A stretch of 32,483 nucleotides of DNA from Deinococcales bacterium (lineage in GTDB: Bacteria; Deinococcota; Deinococci; Deinococcales; Trueperaceae): NCBI GenBank assembly GCA_012515535.1, contig JAAYYF010000022.1:1-32483 (forward strand). The letters run 5' to 3'. Position numbers and translations under genes: made by a program. Positions 26,027-32,483 of the stretch are shown one piece after another. The stretch's first letter is position 1, and each line of letters starts with the position of its first letter. Below the pieces are notes generated by a model, which saw only the letters and a program-made list of their open reading frames with translations, was not told the origin of the DNA and did no database searches.

Positions 26027-28132
26027 GTCGTCGGCGGCCGCGGGCAGGGCGCCCAGCAGCGCGCCGGCGCGCGCCCGCAGCTCGCCCGTGCCGTGGCGCA
26101 GCACCTGGCCCAGCCACGGCCCCGCGCTCTCGGGGGCGCCGGCCGCCAGCGCCCGCTCCGCCGCCTGCAGGTAGTGGGGGAGCGCGCGCTCGACCTCGGC
26201 CGCGGCGTGCCAGTGGTGCGCGATCAGCGACGCCGGGGCGCGCTCCGCCTCCAGCAGCCGCGCCGCGCGGCCGTGCAGCAGGCGCGCCACCGGCCGCGGC
26301 AGGCTGCGCAGCACCGACTCCTGCAGCAGGTCGTGGGAGAAGGCCAGGTCGTCCACCACCTGGGCGCGCTCCAGCTCGCCCAGCAGCTCGGCGAGGCGCG
26401 CCTCGTCCACCTCGAGCAGGCGCGCCAGGCGCGTGGGCGTGGCCGCCTCCTGCAGCACCGCCAGCGCCTGGGCGGCGCGCTGGGCGGCCTCCGGCAGCCG
26501 CTCGAGGCGCCCCCAGATCGAGCGGTGCACCGACTCGGGCAGCAGGTCGGCCCCCGCCGCCTCCAGGCGCAGCTCGCCGGCGCCGTCCCAGGCTCCGCTC
26601 TCGAACAGCTCGCGCAGCACCTCCAGCAGGTAGAGCGGGTTGCCGCCCGTCAGCCGTTCGAGCTGGGCGGCGCCCGCCGCGGCCTGCGCGGCGTCGGCGC
26701 CCAGGCTGGTGAGCAGCGCCGTCACGGCGTCGCGGCCGAGCGGCGCGAGCTCCACGTGCACGGCCGCGCCCGCCGCCACCAGCCCGGCCACGCCGGCCAT
26801 GAACGCCTCGGGCATCTCGTCGGTGCGGAACACGATCAGCATGCGCCCCAGGCGCGGCCGGCGCGCGGGGTCGGCGTAGAGCTCCTGCAACGAGGCGCCG
26901 CCCAGGCGCCAGGAGGTGGGGTCGAAGTACTGGATGTCGTCGACCATCGCCGCGCCGAAGCTCTCGAGCAGCTGGCGGTAGAGCTCGCGCATCGCGGCGG
27001 CGAAGCGCAGGTCCTCGGGCTCCGGGCGCCCGGCGATGGGCAGGTCGGGCGCCAGCTCCGGCAGGAAGCGCGACACCTCGGCGCGCACCCAGGGCTCGAG
27101 CTCTTCGACGAGGTGGGGCTTCTTGGCGTAGACCCCGCGCCAGCCGCGGGCGTAGCCGCTGAAGGGCACCAGCTGGTCGCTCGGGAAGCCGGGCAGCACG
27201 CAGACGTCGTCGCCCACCTGCGCGCGGACGAAGTCCTGCGCCAGGCGCGACTTGCCGACCCCGGGATGCCCGCTCACGAAGATGAGCTGGTGCCGGTCCC
27301 AGGCGGCCTGCAGGCGCGCCCACTCCGCCTCGCGGCCGACGAGCAGCGGCGGGCGCAGCAGCTCGGGCGGGATGCGCCGCGGCGCCCGCGCCGCCGTTGG
27401 TGGCGCGGTGGCGGCGCGCTCGATGGCGGCGGCCAGCTCCAGGGTCGCGGGGGTGGGCTCGAGGCCGAGCTCGGCCGCCAGCAGCCGCCGGCAGGCCTCG
27501 AACTGCTCCGCGGCGGCGCCGAGGTCGTTCTGCTTGAGGGCTAGGCGCATGACAGCGCGGTGCCACTCCTCGTCGAGCGGGTCGAGCTCCAGCGCGGCCG
27601 TGGCCAGCGCGCGGGCCTCGCCGAAGGCGCCCTGGCGTTCGAGCTCCTCCACGCGCCCGCGGCGCGCGCGCAGCAGCAGCTGCGTCAGGCGCTCGCTCTC
27701 GCCCTCCAGCCACTCGGCGAAGCCGGTGGCGCCGCGCGGCGCGAGGCCGCCCAGCAGCGGCACGCCGGGGTCGGGGCAGAGCGCGAGCGCCTCCTCGAAG
27801 CGCCCGCCTTCGACGGCGCGCTCCAGGTCGTGCAGGTCGGTGGTGGCGCGGACCGCGACCGCCGCCGCGCCGTCGGCCACCAGCCACGCGTCGGCCCCCG
27901 GCAGCTGCCGCAGCTGGTGCAGCTCCCAACGCAGGTTGGCCAGGCCCGAGGGCGAGCCGGTCCAGAGGAGCTCGGCCAGGTCGCCGCGTGCGACCGCCTC
28001 GCCGCGCGCGGCGAGGTAGGCCACCAACGCGAGGCCCTTCCGGGTCGGCGGTTCGAGGCCGAGGGTGCCTAGCCACTCGAGCCGGGGGGCGCCTAGCAGC
28101 GTCACGCGCAAGCGCTGGGCGCTGTCAGCCAT
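26024..28132 (-). CDS. SARP/BTAD-type transcriptional activator with AAA/STAND ATPase domain
   Basis: The 702-residue protein has a winged-helix OmpR-like DNA-binding domain (about residues 8-95, with PPTRKGLALVAYLAARGEAV and DLAELLW), a bacterial transcriptional activation domain (about 97-240, LDPLDEEWHRAVMRLALKQNDLGAA) and an ATPase starting near 264 (LVGREAEW). Walker A is GHPGVGKS (288-295) and Walker B-like AAMVDDIQ is near 394-402, followed by a LERLTGGNPLYLLEVLRELF sensor-like block and helical repeats. It is shorter than large SARP-STAND regulators. The ATG at 28132 follows TAGAAT at 9 nt with no Shine-Dalgarno, suggesting a nearly leaderless mRNA. The likely target is the adjacent lipoprotein gene. 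Confidence 0.88.
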   Translation of the reverse strand: MADSAQRLRVTLLGAPRLEWLGTLGLEPPTRKGLALVAYLAARGEAVARGDLAELLWTGSPSGLANLRWELHQLRQLPGADAWLVADGAAAVAVRATTDLHDLERAVEGGRFEEALALCPDPGVPLLGGLAPRGATGFAEWLEGESERLTQLLLRARRGRVEELERQGAFGEARALATAALELDPLDEEWHRAVMRLALKQNDLGAAAEQFEACRRLLAAELGLEPTPATLELAAAIERAATAPPTAARAPRRIPPELLRPPLLVGREAEWARLQAAWDRHQLIFVSGHPGVGKSRLAQDFVRAQVGDDVCVLPGFPSDQLVPFSGYARGWRGVYAKKPHLVEELEPWVRAEVSRFLPELAPDLPIAGRPEPEDLRFAAAMRELYRQLLESFGAAMVDDIQYFDPTSWRLGGASLQELYADPARRPRLGRMLIVFRTDEMPEAFMAGVAGLVAAGAAVHVELAPLGRDAVTALLTSLGADAAQAAAGAAQLERLTGGNPLYLLEVLRELFESGAWDGAGELRLEAAGADLLPESVHRSIWGRLERLPEAAQRAAQALAVLQEAATPTRLARLLEVDEARLAELLGELERAQVVDDLAFSHDLLQESVLRSLPRPVARLLHGRAARLLEAERAPASLIAHHWHAAAEVERALPHYLQAAERALAAGAPESAGPWLGQVLRHGTGELRARAGALLGALPAAADD

Positions 28133-28141
28133 ACGACCCGG

Positions 28142-28169
28142 ATTCTAGTACCCGCGTCCAGCGCGGGTA
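28142..28169 (-). promoter_or_regulatory. Promoter and palindromic site of the SARP-type gene
   Basis: The minus strand has TAGAAT (28147-28142, five of six consensus bases), 9 nt before the ATG. Directly upstream is an 8-bp inverted repeat TACCCGCG / CGCGGGTA with a 5-nt spacer (28149-28169), covering the spacer between -10 and -35. It could be an operator for autoregulation or for the divergent rplS promoter. Confidence 0.45.
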
Positions 28170-28218
28170 GTGGCGCTTCCGGCTCGCGCCCGCAGCGGCC
28201 CCACGGCCGCCTGGCCTA

Positions 28219-28248
28219 TTGAACGATGGGGGCGGCATCGGCTAACAT
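28219..28248 (+). promoter_or_regulatory. Promoter of rplS
   Basis: TTGAAC (28219-28224), an 18-bp spacer and TAACAT (28243-28248) form a plausible sigma-70 promoter. The transcript would have a leader of about 89 nt before the rplS ATG. Confidence 0.55.
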
Positions 28249-28269
28249 GTCAAGGCTTGACGCACGGAG

Positions 28270-28295
28270 GTGGCAGGCAGGCTGCCGCATGCCAC
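28270..28295 (+). promoter_or_regulatory. Hairpin in the rplS leader
   Basis: GTGGCA (28270-28275) pairs with TGCCAC (28290-28295), and inside it GGCA pairs with TGCC around a 3-nt loop, with a 3-nt bulge. Ribosomal leaders are often regulatory, but no known L19 leader motif is recognised. Confidence 0.3.
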
Positions 28296-28344
28296 GACTC
28301 CCGGAGGCGTCCTGAGGGTGCACGGCGCCCCCCTGGAGACTACG

Positions 28345-28767
28345 ATGAACTACAACAAAGGCGCGATCCTGCGCTCGATCGAGCAACCCTACCTCCGCAA
28401 CGACCTCCCGGACTTCGACACCGGCGACACCATCCGCGTCGACTACAAGGTCGTGGAAGGCAACCGCACCCGCGTCCAGGCCTTCGAGGGCGTGGTCATC
28501 GCCCGCAAGAACGGCAAGGGCGCCCGCAGCACCATCACCGTGCGCAAGGTGTCGTTCGGCGAGGGCGTCGAGCGCGTCTTCCCGGTGCACTCGCCGCTGA
28601 TCGACGGCATCACCGTCGTCCGCCGCGGCCGCACCCGCCGCGCCAAGCTCTACTACCTCCGCGACCTGCGGGGCAAGGCCGCGCGCCTCAAGACCGACGT
28701 GGGCCGCCAGGAGCGCGACCGCGCCGCCGCTCGTGCCGCCAAGGAAGCCGAAGGCAAGGACAAGTAA
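28345..28767 (+). CDS. rplS: 50S ribosomal protein L19
   Basis: L19 sits at the subunit interface of the large subunit. The 140-residue product has the conserved blocks [57 protein letters not shown] and [22 protein letters not shown], with a basic, Ala-rich C-terminal tail. ATG 28345 has GGAG 7 nt upstream. It is monocistronic: its own promoter, a strong terminator, and unrelated genes on either side on the opposite strand. Confidence 0.98.
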   Translation: MNYNKGAILRSIEQPYLRNDLPDFDTGDTIRVDYKVVEGNRTRVQAFEGVVIARKNGKGARSTITVRKVSFGEGVERVFPVHSPLIDGITVVRRGRTRRAKLYYLRDLRGKAARLKTDVGRQERDRAAARAAKEAEGKDK

Positions 28768-28787
28768 GCCCGACCACCTGACGAACG

Positions 28788-28821
28788 GCGCCCCCACCGC
28801 GAGGTGGGGGCGCTCTCTTGT
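28788..28821 (+). terminator. Intrinsic terminator of rplS
   Basis: An 11-bp perfect stem GCGCCCCCACC / GGTGGGGGCGC with a GCGA tetraloop is followed by TCTCTTGT. It lies 20 bp after the rplS stop. Confidence 0.88.
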
Positions 28822-28846
28822 GGGCCGACCCTGCCGCGCTGGGCGG

Positions 28847-30373
28847 CTAGACCGCGACCAGGGTGGTGGGGTCGAAGCGCCGCGGCGCCAGCAGGCCGGC
28901 GGCGGCCGGGCTGGCGACGAACCGCTCGAGCGCCCGCTGCGCCGCACGCCAGGCGGGCGGCGCGTCCTGCACCTCCTCGCGGAGCCGCGCCAAGGCCTCG
29001 GCGGGCGCGACGCCCTGGCGCTGGGGCCGGGGGGCGATCAGCGCGTCGAAGCGCTCGGCGAGGCGGACGAGGCCGCGCACGAGCTCGTGGCGCTCGTCCG
29101 GCGCGAGCTCCTCGGTGTCGGCGCCGTGACCGACGGGCGACGCCAGCGCCGAGAAGGTGTCGGTCGGCAGGGCGCGCTCCATGAGCGCCAGCACGCGCCG
29201 CACCACGCGCTCGGCGAGCGCGTCGCCGGCGCGGATGACCGCGCGCTGCGCGGCGGTGAGCTTGCCGGCGTGGTCCAAGAGCCCGTTGGGCGCCCCGATC
29301 TTGCCCAGGTCGTGCAGCAGCGCGGCGCGCGCCAGGCACCTACGGCCGCTCGCGCCCAGCTGCCAGGGCGCCTCGAGCTGCAGCGAGGCGCCGACCGCCA
29401 GGCCGCGCACGCGCTCGGAGTGCTGCGCGGTCCAAGGCGACTTCGAGTCGATGGCGCGCGCCAGCCCCGCCAGGAGGCGGTCGGCGCGCCCGGCCGACAG
29501 CACCGTGCGGCGCTCGGCCGGCTCGAGCTCCAGGACCAGTCGCTCGAGGTCCTCGGAGGCGAGCTCGTCGAGCAGCGCCTCGCGGGCCAGGAGCCGCTCG
29601 GCCAGCGCCACCAGCCTGGGGTCGAAGCGCGCGCCGGCCTCGGCCGCGAGCCGAGCGCGCACCTCCGCCGGCGGCAGCTCCTCCGCGAGGCGGGCGAGCT
29701 CCTGCGCCACGGCCAGCACGCGCGCGGACAGGGGGATGGCCTCGCCCGCCAGGCCGTCGGGGCGCCCGCGGCCGTCCCACCGCTCGTACTGCGAGCGCAG
29801 CGCGTGCGCCGTGCCGTGCGAGAAGCCCATCTCGATGACGACGCTGGCTGCCACCTTGGCGCGCGCGCGCTCGACGGAGGTGACGCGGCGGCGGCTGCCC
29901 AGCAGCAGGTCGTAGGCGTTGCGCAGCCGCCGCGCGAGCGGTGCCCGGGCAGCGAGCAGCGCCCACAGCAGCGCGTAGCTGTCGCGCGCGCTGGTGAGGT
30001 CGGCGCTGCGCAGGCGCCGTTCGGCGGGCTCGGCGAGGGCCCCGAAAGCGTGGAACGCCTTGGCGCGCGCGTTGGCGGCGCCCAGGTCCTTGAGGAGCAG
30101 GGCGTAGAAGAGCTCCGCGCTCGCCAGCGGCCCCAGGTCGAGGAGCGCGGCGAGGCGCATGCCGGCCACCGCCGTGCGCAGGGCGTGGCCCTCGGCGTTG
30201 TGGTCGGCGGCGTCCAGCGCGGGCGCCAGGGCCACCACGACCTCCGACAGCAGCGGGGAGCGCGGCGGCGCGGCCGCGGCCTGGCTGCCCAGCACGGTCG
30301 GCCCCGAGCCGCGGTGCAGAGGTTCAGCTACGCTCGGCGCCCCCGCACGCACCTCACCCGGTTCTAGGGTCAT
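28847..30373 (-). CDS. Tandem, partly degenerate HD-GYP-like protein
   Basis: The 508-residue protein has two HD-type lobes. In the first (about residues 45-230) the HD pair is replaced by K95-D96 (LLLKDLGAAN), but the GYP-like part YERWDGRGRPDGL (196-208) is kept. In the second (about 290-450) the HD pair H354-D355 (LLHDLGKIG) and an upstream QHSERV (H318) are kept, but the HHExxDGxGYP part is missing. It is probably a phosphohydrolase relative with a signalling role; c-di-GMP hydrolysis is uncertain because neither lobe is complete. No signal peptide or membrane segment. No clear Shine-Dalgarno precedes ATG 30373. Confidence 0.8.
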   Translation of the reverse strand: MTLEPGEVRAGAPSVAEPLHRGSGPTVLGSQAAAAPPRSPLLSEVVVALAPALDAADHNAEGHALRTAVAGMRLAALLDLGPLASAELFYALLLKDLGAANARAKAFHAFGALAEPAERRLRSADLTSARDSYALLWALLAARAPLARRLRNAYDLLLGSRRRVTSVERARAKVAASVVIEMGFSHGTAHALRSQYERWDGRGRPDGLAGEAIPLSARVLAVAQELARLAEELPPAEVRARLAAEAGARFDPRLVALAERLLAREALLDELASEDLERLVLELEPAERRTVLSAGRADRLLAGLARAIDSKSPWTAQHSERVRGLAVGASLQLEAPWQLGASGRRCLARAALLHDLGKIGAPNGLLDHAGKLTAAQRAVIRAGDALAERVVRRVLALMERALPTDTFSALASPVGHGADTEELAPDERHELVRGLVRLAERFDALIAPRPQRQGVAPAEALARLREEVQDAPPAWRAAQRALERFVASPAAAGLLAPRRFDPTTLVAV

Positions 30374-30415
30374 GGGTAAGTGTGTAGTCGCAGCTCTTAC
30401 GGGAAACTTACTCGG

Positions 30416-30453
30416 GGGTCAGGGGGCGCCCCCGCAGCCGCGCCCCCTGACCC
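30416..30453 (-). terminator. Strong hairpin after the PhnB-like gene
   Basis: A perfect 14-bp stem GGGTCAGGGGGCGC / GCGCCCCCTGACCC with a 10-nt loop lies just after the PhnB-like gene and before the HD-protein gene on the same strand. The minus-strand continuation CCCGAGTAAGTTT is only weakly T-rich. Confidence 0.75.
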
Positions 30454-30466
30454 GGAGCGGGTGAGA

Positions 30467-30895
30467 TCAGCGCGGATGCGGCAGGTTGACCATCCAGGGC
30501 ACGCCGAACCGGTCGACGAGGCTGCCGTAGAGCGCCGCCCAGCTGGTGGAGGTCAGGTCCATCTCGACGCGGCCACCGGCCGCCAGCCCCTCGAACAGGC
30601 GCCGCGCCTCCTCCTCGCTCTCGGCGTTGAGGTTGACGTACATGTTGGTGCCCATCCGGAACGCGTCGCGCTGCGCGGTGCTCACGTCGGAGCCCATCAG
30701 GTACGTGTTATCCGAGATCTTGAGGCTGATGTGGCCGATCAGGTCGCGGTCGCTCTCGGGCGGGTTCCAGCCGTCGCCCGCGAGCTCGGCGTAGGTGAGG
30801 ACGCCGTCGAACTCCCCGCCGAACACGGAGCGGTAGAACTCGAACGCCTCCCGGGTGTTGCCGGGGAAGTTCAGGTAGGTGTCGGTCGTACGCAT
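30467..30895 (-). CDS. PhnB-like VOC-family protein
   Basis: The 142-residue protein belongs to the single-domain VOC (glyoxalase/PhnB-like) group: it begins DTYLNFPGNTREAFEFYRSVFGGEF, has ISDNTYLMGSDV and a conserved C-terminus DRFGVPWMVNLPHP. Such proteins are cytoplasmic with unknown or varied substrates. ATG 30895 has a strong AGGAGGAG site 5-6 nt upstream. It is divergent from the DinB-like gene. Confidence 0.88.
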   Translation of the reverse strand: MRTTDTYLNFPGNTREAFEFYRSVFGGEFDGVLTYAELAGDGWNPPESDRDLIGHISLKISDNTYLMGSDVSTAQRDAFRMGTNMYVNLNAESEEEARRLFEGLAAGGRVEMDLTSTSWAALYGSLVDRFGVPWMVNLPHPR

Positions 30896-30989
30896 GCGGG
30901 CTCCTCCTGGTCGTTCTCGGGCTACCGGGCCGGTGCGGCGCCGGCGCGACCGCGGCGCCGCGGTGTAACCGGGGCGCCGCCCTGGGGCG

Positions 30990-31017
30990 TTGCTGCGTGC
31001 CACAGGGAGTCTATAGT
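30990..31017 (+). promoter_or_regulatory. Leaderless promoter of the DinB-like gene
   Basis: TTGCTG (30990-30995), a 16-bp spacer and TATAGT (31012-31017, five of six consensus bases) end 6 nt before the ATG at 31024, so the transcript should begin at or beside the start codon. No Shine-Dalgarno is present. Confidence 0.65.
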
Positions 31018-31023
31018 CCACGC

Positions 31024-31614
31024 ATGAGACAGGTAGAGGAGCACTTCCCTCGGGCGCTGCTGGAGCGGTACGGCGCCACCGTGGCGGAGGCGGGCGTCGA
31101 GGCGGCCCGCGCCGTGGAGGGCGTGATCGCCCTCCTCGAGGCGCTGCCCGCTCCCCGCCTTAGCGAGCCGGTGGCGCCCGGCAAGTGGACGCCGCTCGAG
31201 GTCGCGGACCACCTCCACCGCGTGACGCTCCTCTACCTGGACGGCATCGTCGCCGCCCGCCGCGGCGAGCGGCCCGTGCGCCACGAGCGCGGCTGGATGG
31301 CCGACGACGGCGCCCTCACCGCCCTGCTGCCCGGCGCCGAGCCGCGCCCGGACGTCGACCTCGCCACCGTGGCGCGCGACCTGCGCTCCAGCACCGCCGC
31401 GCTCGTCGAGGCCGCCGCGGAGGCGGTCGCCGCCGGCGCCGGCGAGAGCGTGTGCCACGTGAACCCCTACTTCGGCGAGCTCACCCCGCTGGGCGTGGTG
31501 CAGATGGCGGCGCTGCACGCCCGCCACCACCGCAAGCGCCACCTCGACCCGCTGCGGCAGGACGCAGGCGCGCAGGCGGCGCCGAGCGGTGCGATGGCTC
31601 CCGGCGGCGCCTGA
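31024..31614 (+). CDS. DinB-like (YfiT/DinB_2 superfamily) putative metal-dependent protein
   Basis: The 196-residue protein resembles the DinB four-helix-bundle superfamily: WTPLEVADHLHRVTLLYLDG near residues 55-74, with H63/H65, and MAALHARHHRKRH near the C-terminus, which together offer the typical His triad for a divalent metal. Members are often thiol transferases (bacillithiol or mycothiol) or of unknown function; here the role is open. The start at ATG 31024 is supported by the promoter placement, which makes an upstream in-frame ATG (30997) untranscribed. Confidence 0.78.
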   Translation: MRQVEEHFPRALLERYGATVAEAGVEAARAVEGVIALLEALPAPRLSEPVAPGKWTPLEVADHLHRVTLLYLDGIVAARRGERPVRHERGWMADDGALTALLPGAEPRPDVDLATVARDLRSSTAALVEAAAEAVAAGAGESVCHVNPYFGELTPLGVVQMAALHARHHRKRHLDPLRQDAGAQAAPSGAMAPGGA

Positions 31615-31624
31615 TCGCCGGCCG

Positions 31625-31654
31625 TTGACACCCCGCGCTCCGGGCCGTTAGACT
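31625..31654 (+). promoter_or_regulatory. Promoter of tRNA-Ala
   Basis: A perfect -35 TTGACA (31625-31630), an 18-bp spacer and TAGACT (31649-31654). Transcription would start near 31661, 47 nt before the mature tRNA. Confidence 0.8.
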
Positions 31655-31707
31655 GACCGTCGCCCGTCAGGCCGGACCGGCTCGGCGTGGCGCGAGACCT
31701 TCACCGT

Positions 31708-31783
<76 letters not shown>

Positions 31784-31787
31784 GTTG

Positions 31788-31817
31788 ACCCCCGTCATCG
31801 ACGGGGGTTCTTTCTTG
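31788..31817 (+). terminator. Intrinsic terminator after tRNA-Ala
   Basis: A 9-bp stem ACCCCCGTC / GACGGGGGT with loop ATC, followed by TTCTTTCTT, starts 5 nt after the tRNA. Confidence 0.92.
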
Positions 31818-31835
31818 CCCTCCCACGCCTTGCCG

Positions 31836-31841
31836 TAGACT
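31836..31841 (+). promoter_or_regulatory. -10 box of a leaderless last gene
   Basis: TAGACT ends 7 nt before the ATG at 31849, which fits a leaderless transcript. The -35 is not clear, because the site is close behind the tRNA terminator. Confidence 0.45.
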
Positions 31842-31848
31842 CACCAGG

Positions 31849-32483
31849 ATGCCGTCGTCAGAGGGTGGAGGCACGGTGGCCGGAGCCTCCGGTGCCGTCC
31901 CCGTCGTCCTGTTCGCTGCCTACCTGCTCGTGGCCGCCCCGGTCGTCGCGCTGGGCGTGAGCGCGCCGCGGCTGCTGCTGCAGGACCCCCTGAACTCGCT
32001 GGTCATCGTCGCCCTGTTGCTCGCCTACGGGGTGCCGCTCTTCTGGGCCGTGACCTACCGGGTGTGGGCCACGCCCACGCACCTGGTGGCGAGGAGCTTC
32101 GGCCGCGTGCTGGCGGTGCGTTGGGAGCACGTGCGAACCGTGGATCACATGTACTCGGGGCCTCGGCTGCCGAACTGGGTGCTGGTCCGGGCCGGCTACC
32201 CGGCGGGCGGCCGGAGGTTCGGCGTCGTCTACGAGCTGTTCCGCAACCATGAGGAGCTGCTCGCCATCATCGTCGCCCGCACGCTCGCGGCCAGCCCAGC
32301 GGCGAGCGTGCGTAGCTACGTCCGGCTTCCCGAGGTCGACGGGAACACGACGGCGCTCCCGCGCCCCACCCCGCCCACCGACCTGACGCGCTACGAGCAG
32401 CCGGCCCAGCGTCGGACGGACGCCGCGGACCTGCGCCTCGGCTGGCGAGCGCGGGCCCTAGCGGTCGCCGGGCTGGGGCTGGC
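31849..32483 (+). CDS. Membrane protein with possible PH-like domain, 3' end cut by window edge
   Basis: The frame is open from ATG 31849 to the end of the window (211 codons). It has a short polar N-terminus, two membrane segments (about residues 17-37 and 50-70), then a soluble stretch (about 72-150). RVWATPTHLVARSFGRVLAVRWEHV there resembles the first strands and the W-E-x-V turn of bacterial PH domains (inference). A Pro/Thr-rich linker follows and a third hydrophobic segment begins near residue 201. Function unknown. The frame keeps the same GC-rich third-position pattern as the neighbours. Confidence 0.65.
   Translation, partial: MPSSEGGGTVAGASGAVPVVLFAAYLLVAAPVVALGVSAPRLLLQDPLNSLVIVALLLAYGVPLFWAVTYRVWATPTHLVARSFGRVLAVRWEHVRTVDHMYSGPRLPNWVLVRAGYPAGGRRFGVVYELFRNHEELLAIIVARTLAASPAASVRSYVRLPEVDGNTTALPRPTPPTDLTRYEQPAQRRTDAADLRLGWRARALAVAGLGL

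Noticed and set aside
24267-28076. 1269-codon minus-strand frame spanning the VOC, lipoprotein and SARP-type genes
   Set aside because: It is an alternative frame over three genes with clear domains, starts and ribosome-binding or leaderless signals; its own product is Arg/Ala/Pro-rich without domains.

Overview
The window is about 32.5 kb of very GC-rich bacterial chromosome, densely packed with housekeeping, respiratory-maturation and signalling genes. No insertion sequence, integrase, CRISPR array or rRNA gene is visible. The best guess for the source is a Deinococcota member, perhaps Trueperaceae-like. This is an inference from four things: a GlnRS that runs past its normal C-terminus into an Ala-rich linker (as in Deinococcus GlnRS), a short EF-Ts of about 197 residues (Thermus-like), a Ccm-type cytochrome c maturation system, and several genes with a TAnnnT -10 box placed 6-9 nt before the start codon (leaderless mRNAs, common in Deinococcus). 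No 16S gene is present to settle it.

Layout. Positions 1-7280 read on the minus strand: a periplasmic TPR protein, a terminator, then a strong promoter and structured leader driving rpsB-tsf-pyrH, followed by frr-cdsA and finally glnS, which is cut by the window edge. Positions 7636-10365 on the plus strand hold ctaA-ctaB-surf1, for heme A synthesis and oxidase assembly, closed by a hairpin shared with the convergent tal gene. Positions 11637-20448 on the minus strand form a cytochrome c maturation operon, ccdA-ccmA-B-C-D-E-F-G-H. It ends with a CcmI-like/TPR protein fused to a cytochrome c domain and a translationally coupled Rieske protein. ccmD is only 42 codons and easily missed.

Positions 20627-28132 are accessory in character: an active-looking TPR-GGDEF diguanylate cyclase with an UPF0104 membrane protein 6 nt downstream, a two-domain VOC dioxygenase-like protein, a lipoprotein with an internal duplication, and a SARP/BTAD-AAA regulator. 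A SARP-like operator (heptamer direct repeats with an 11-bp period, 8 bp from a -10 box) lies between the regulator and the lipoprotein gene. Positions 28200-32483 hold rplS with its terminator, a tandem degenerate HD-domain protein, a PhnB-like VOC protein, a leaderless DinB-like gene, tRNA-Ala(GGC) with promoter and terminator, and the start of a membrane protein with a possible PH domain.

How it fits together: ctaA/ctaB/surf1 and the ccm operon make and insert hemes for aerobic respiration, and the Rieske and cytochrome c-fusion proteins at the end of the ccm operon are likely electron-transfer partners of that chain. The GGDEF and HD proteins suggest c-di-GMP-type signalling. The SARP regulator probably controls its downstream lipoprotein neighbour. 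All functions are inferred from sequence motifs and remembered family features; no searches were run.
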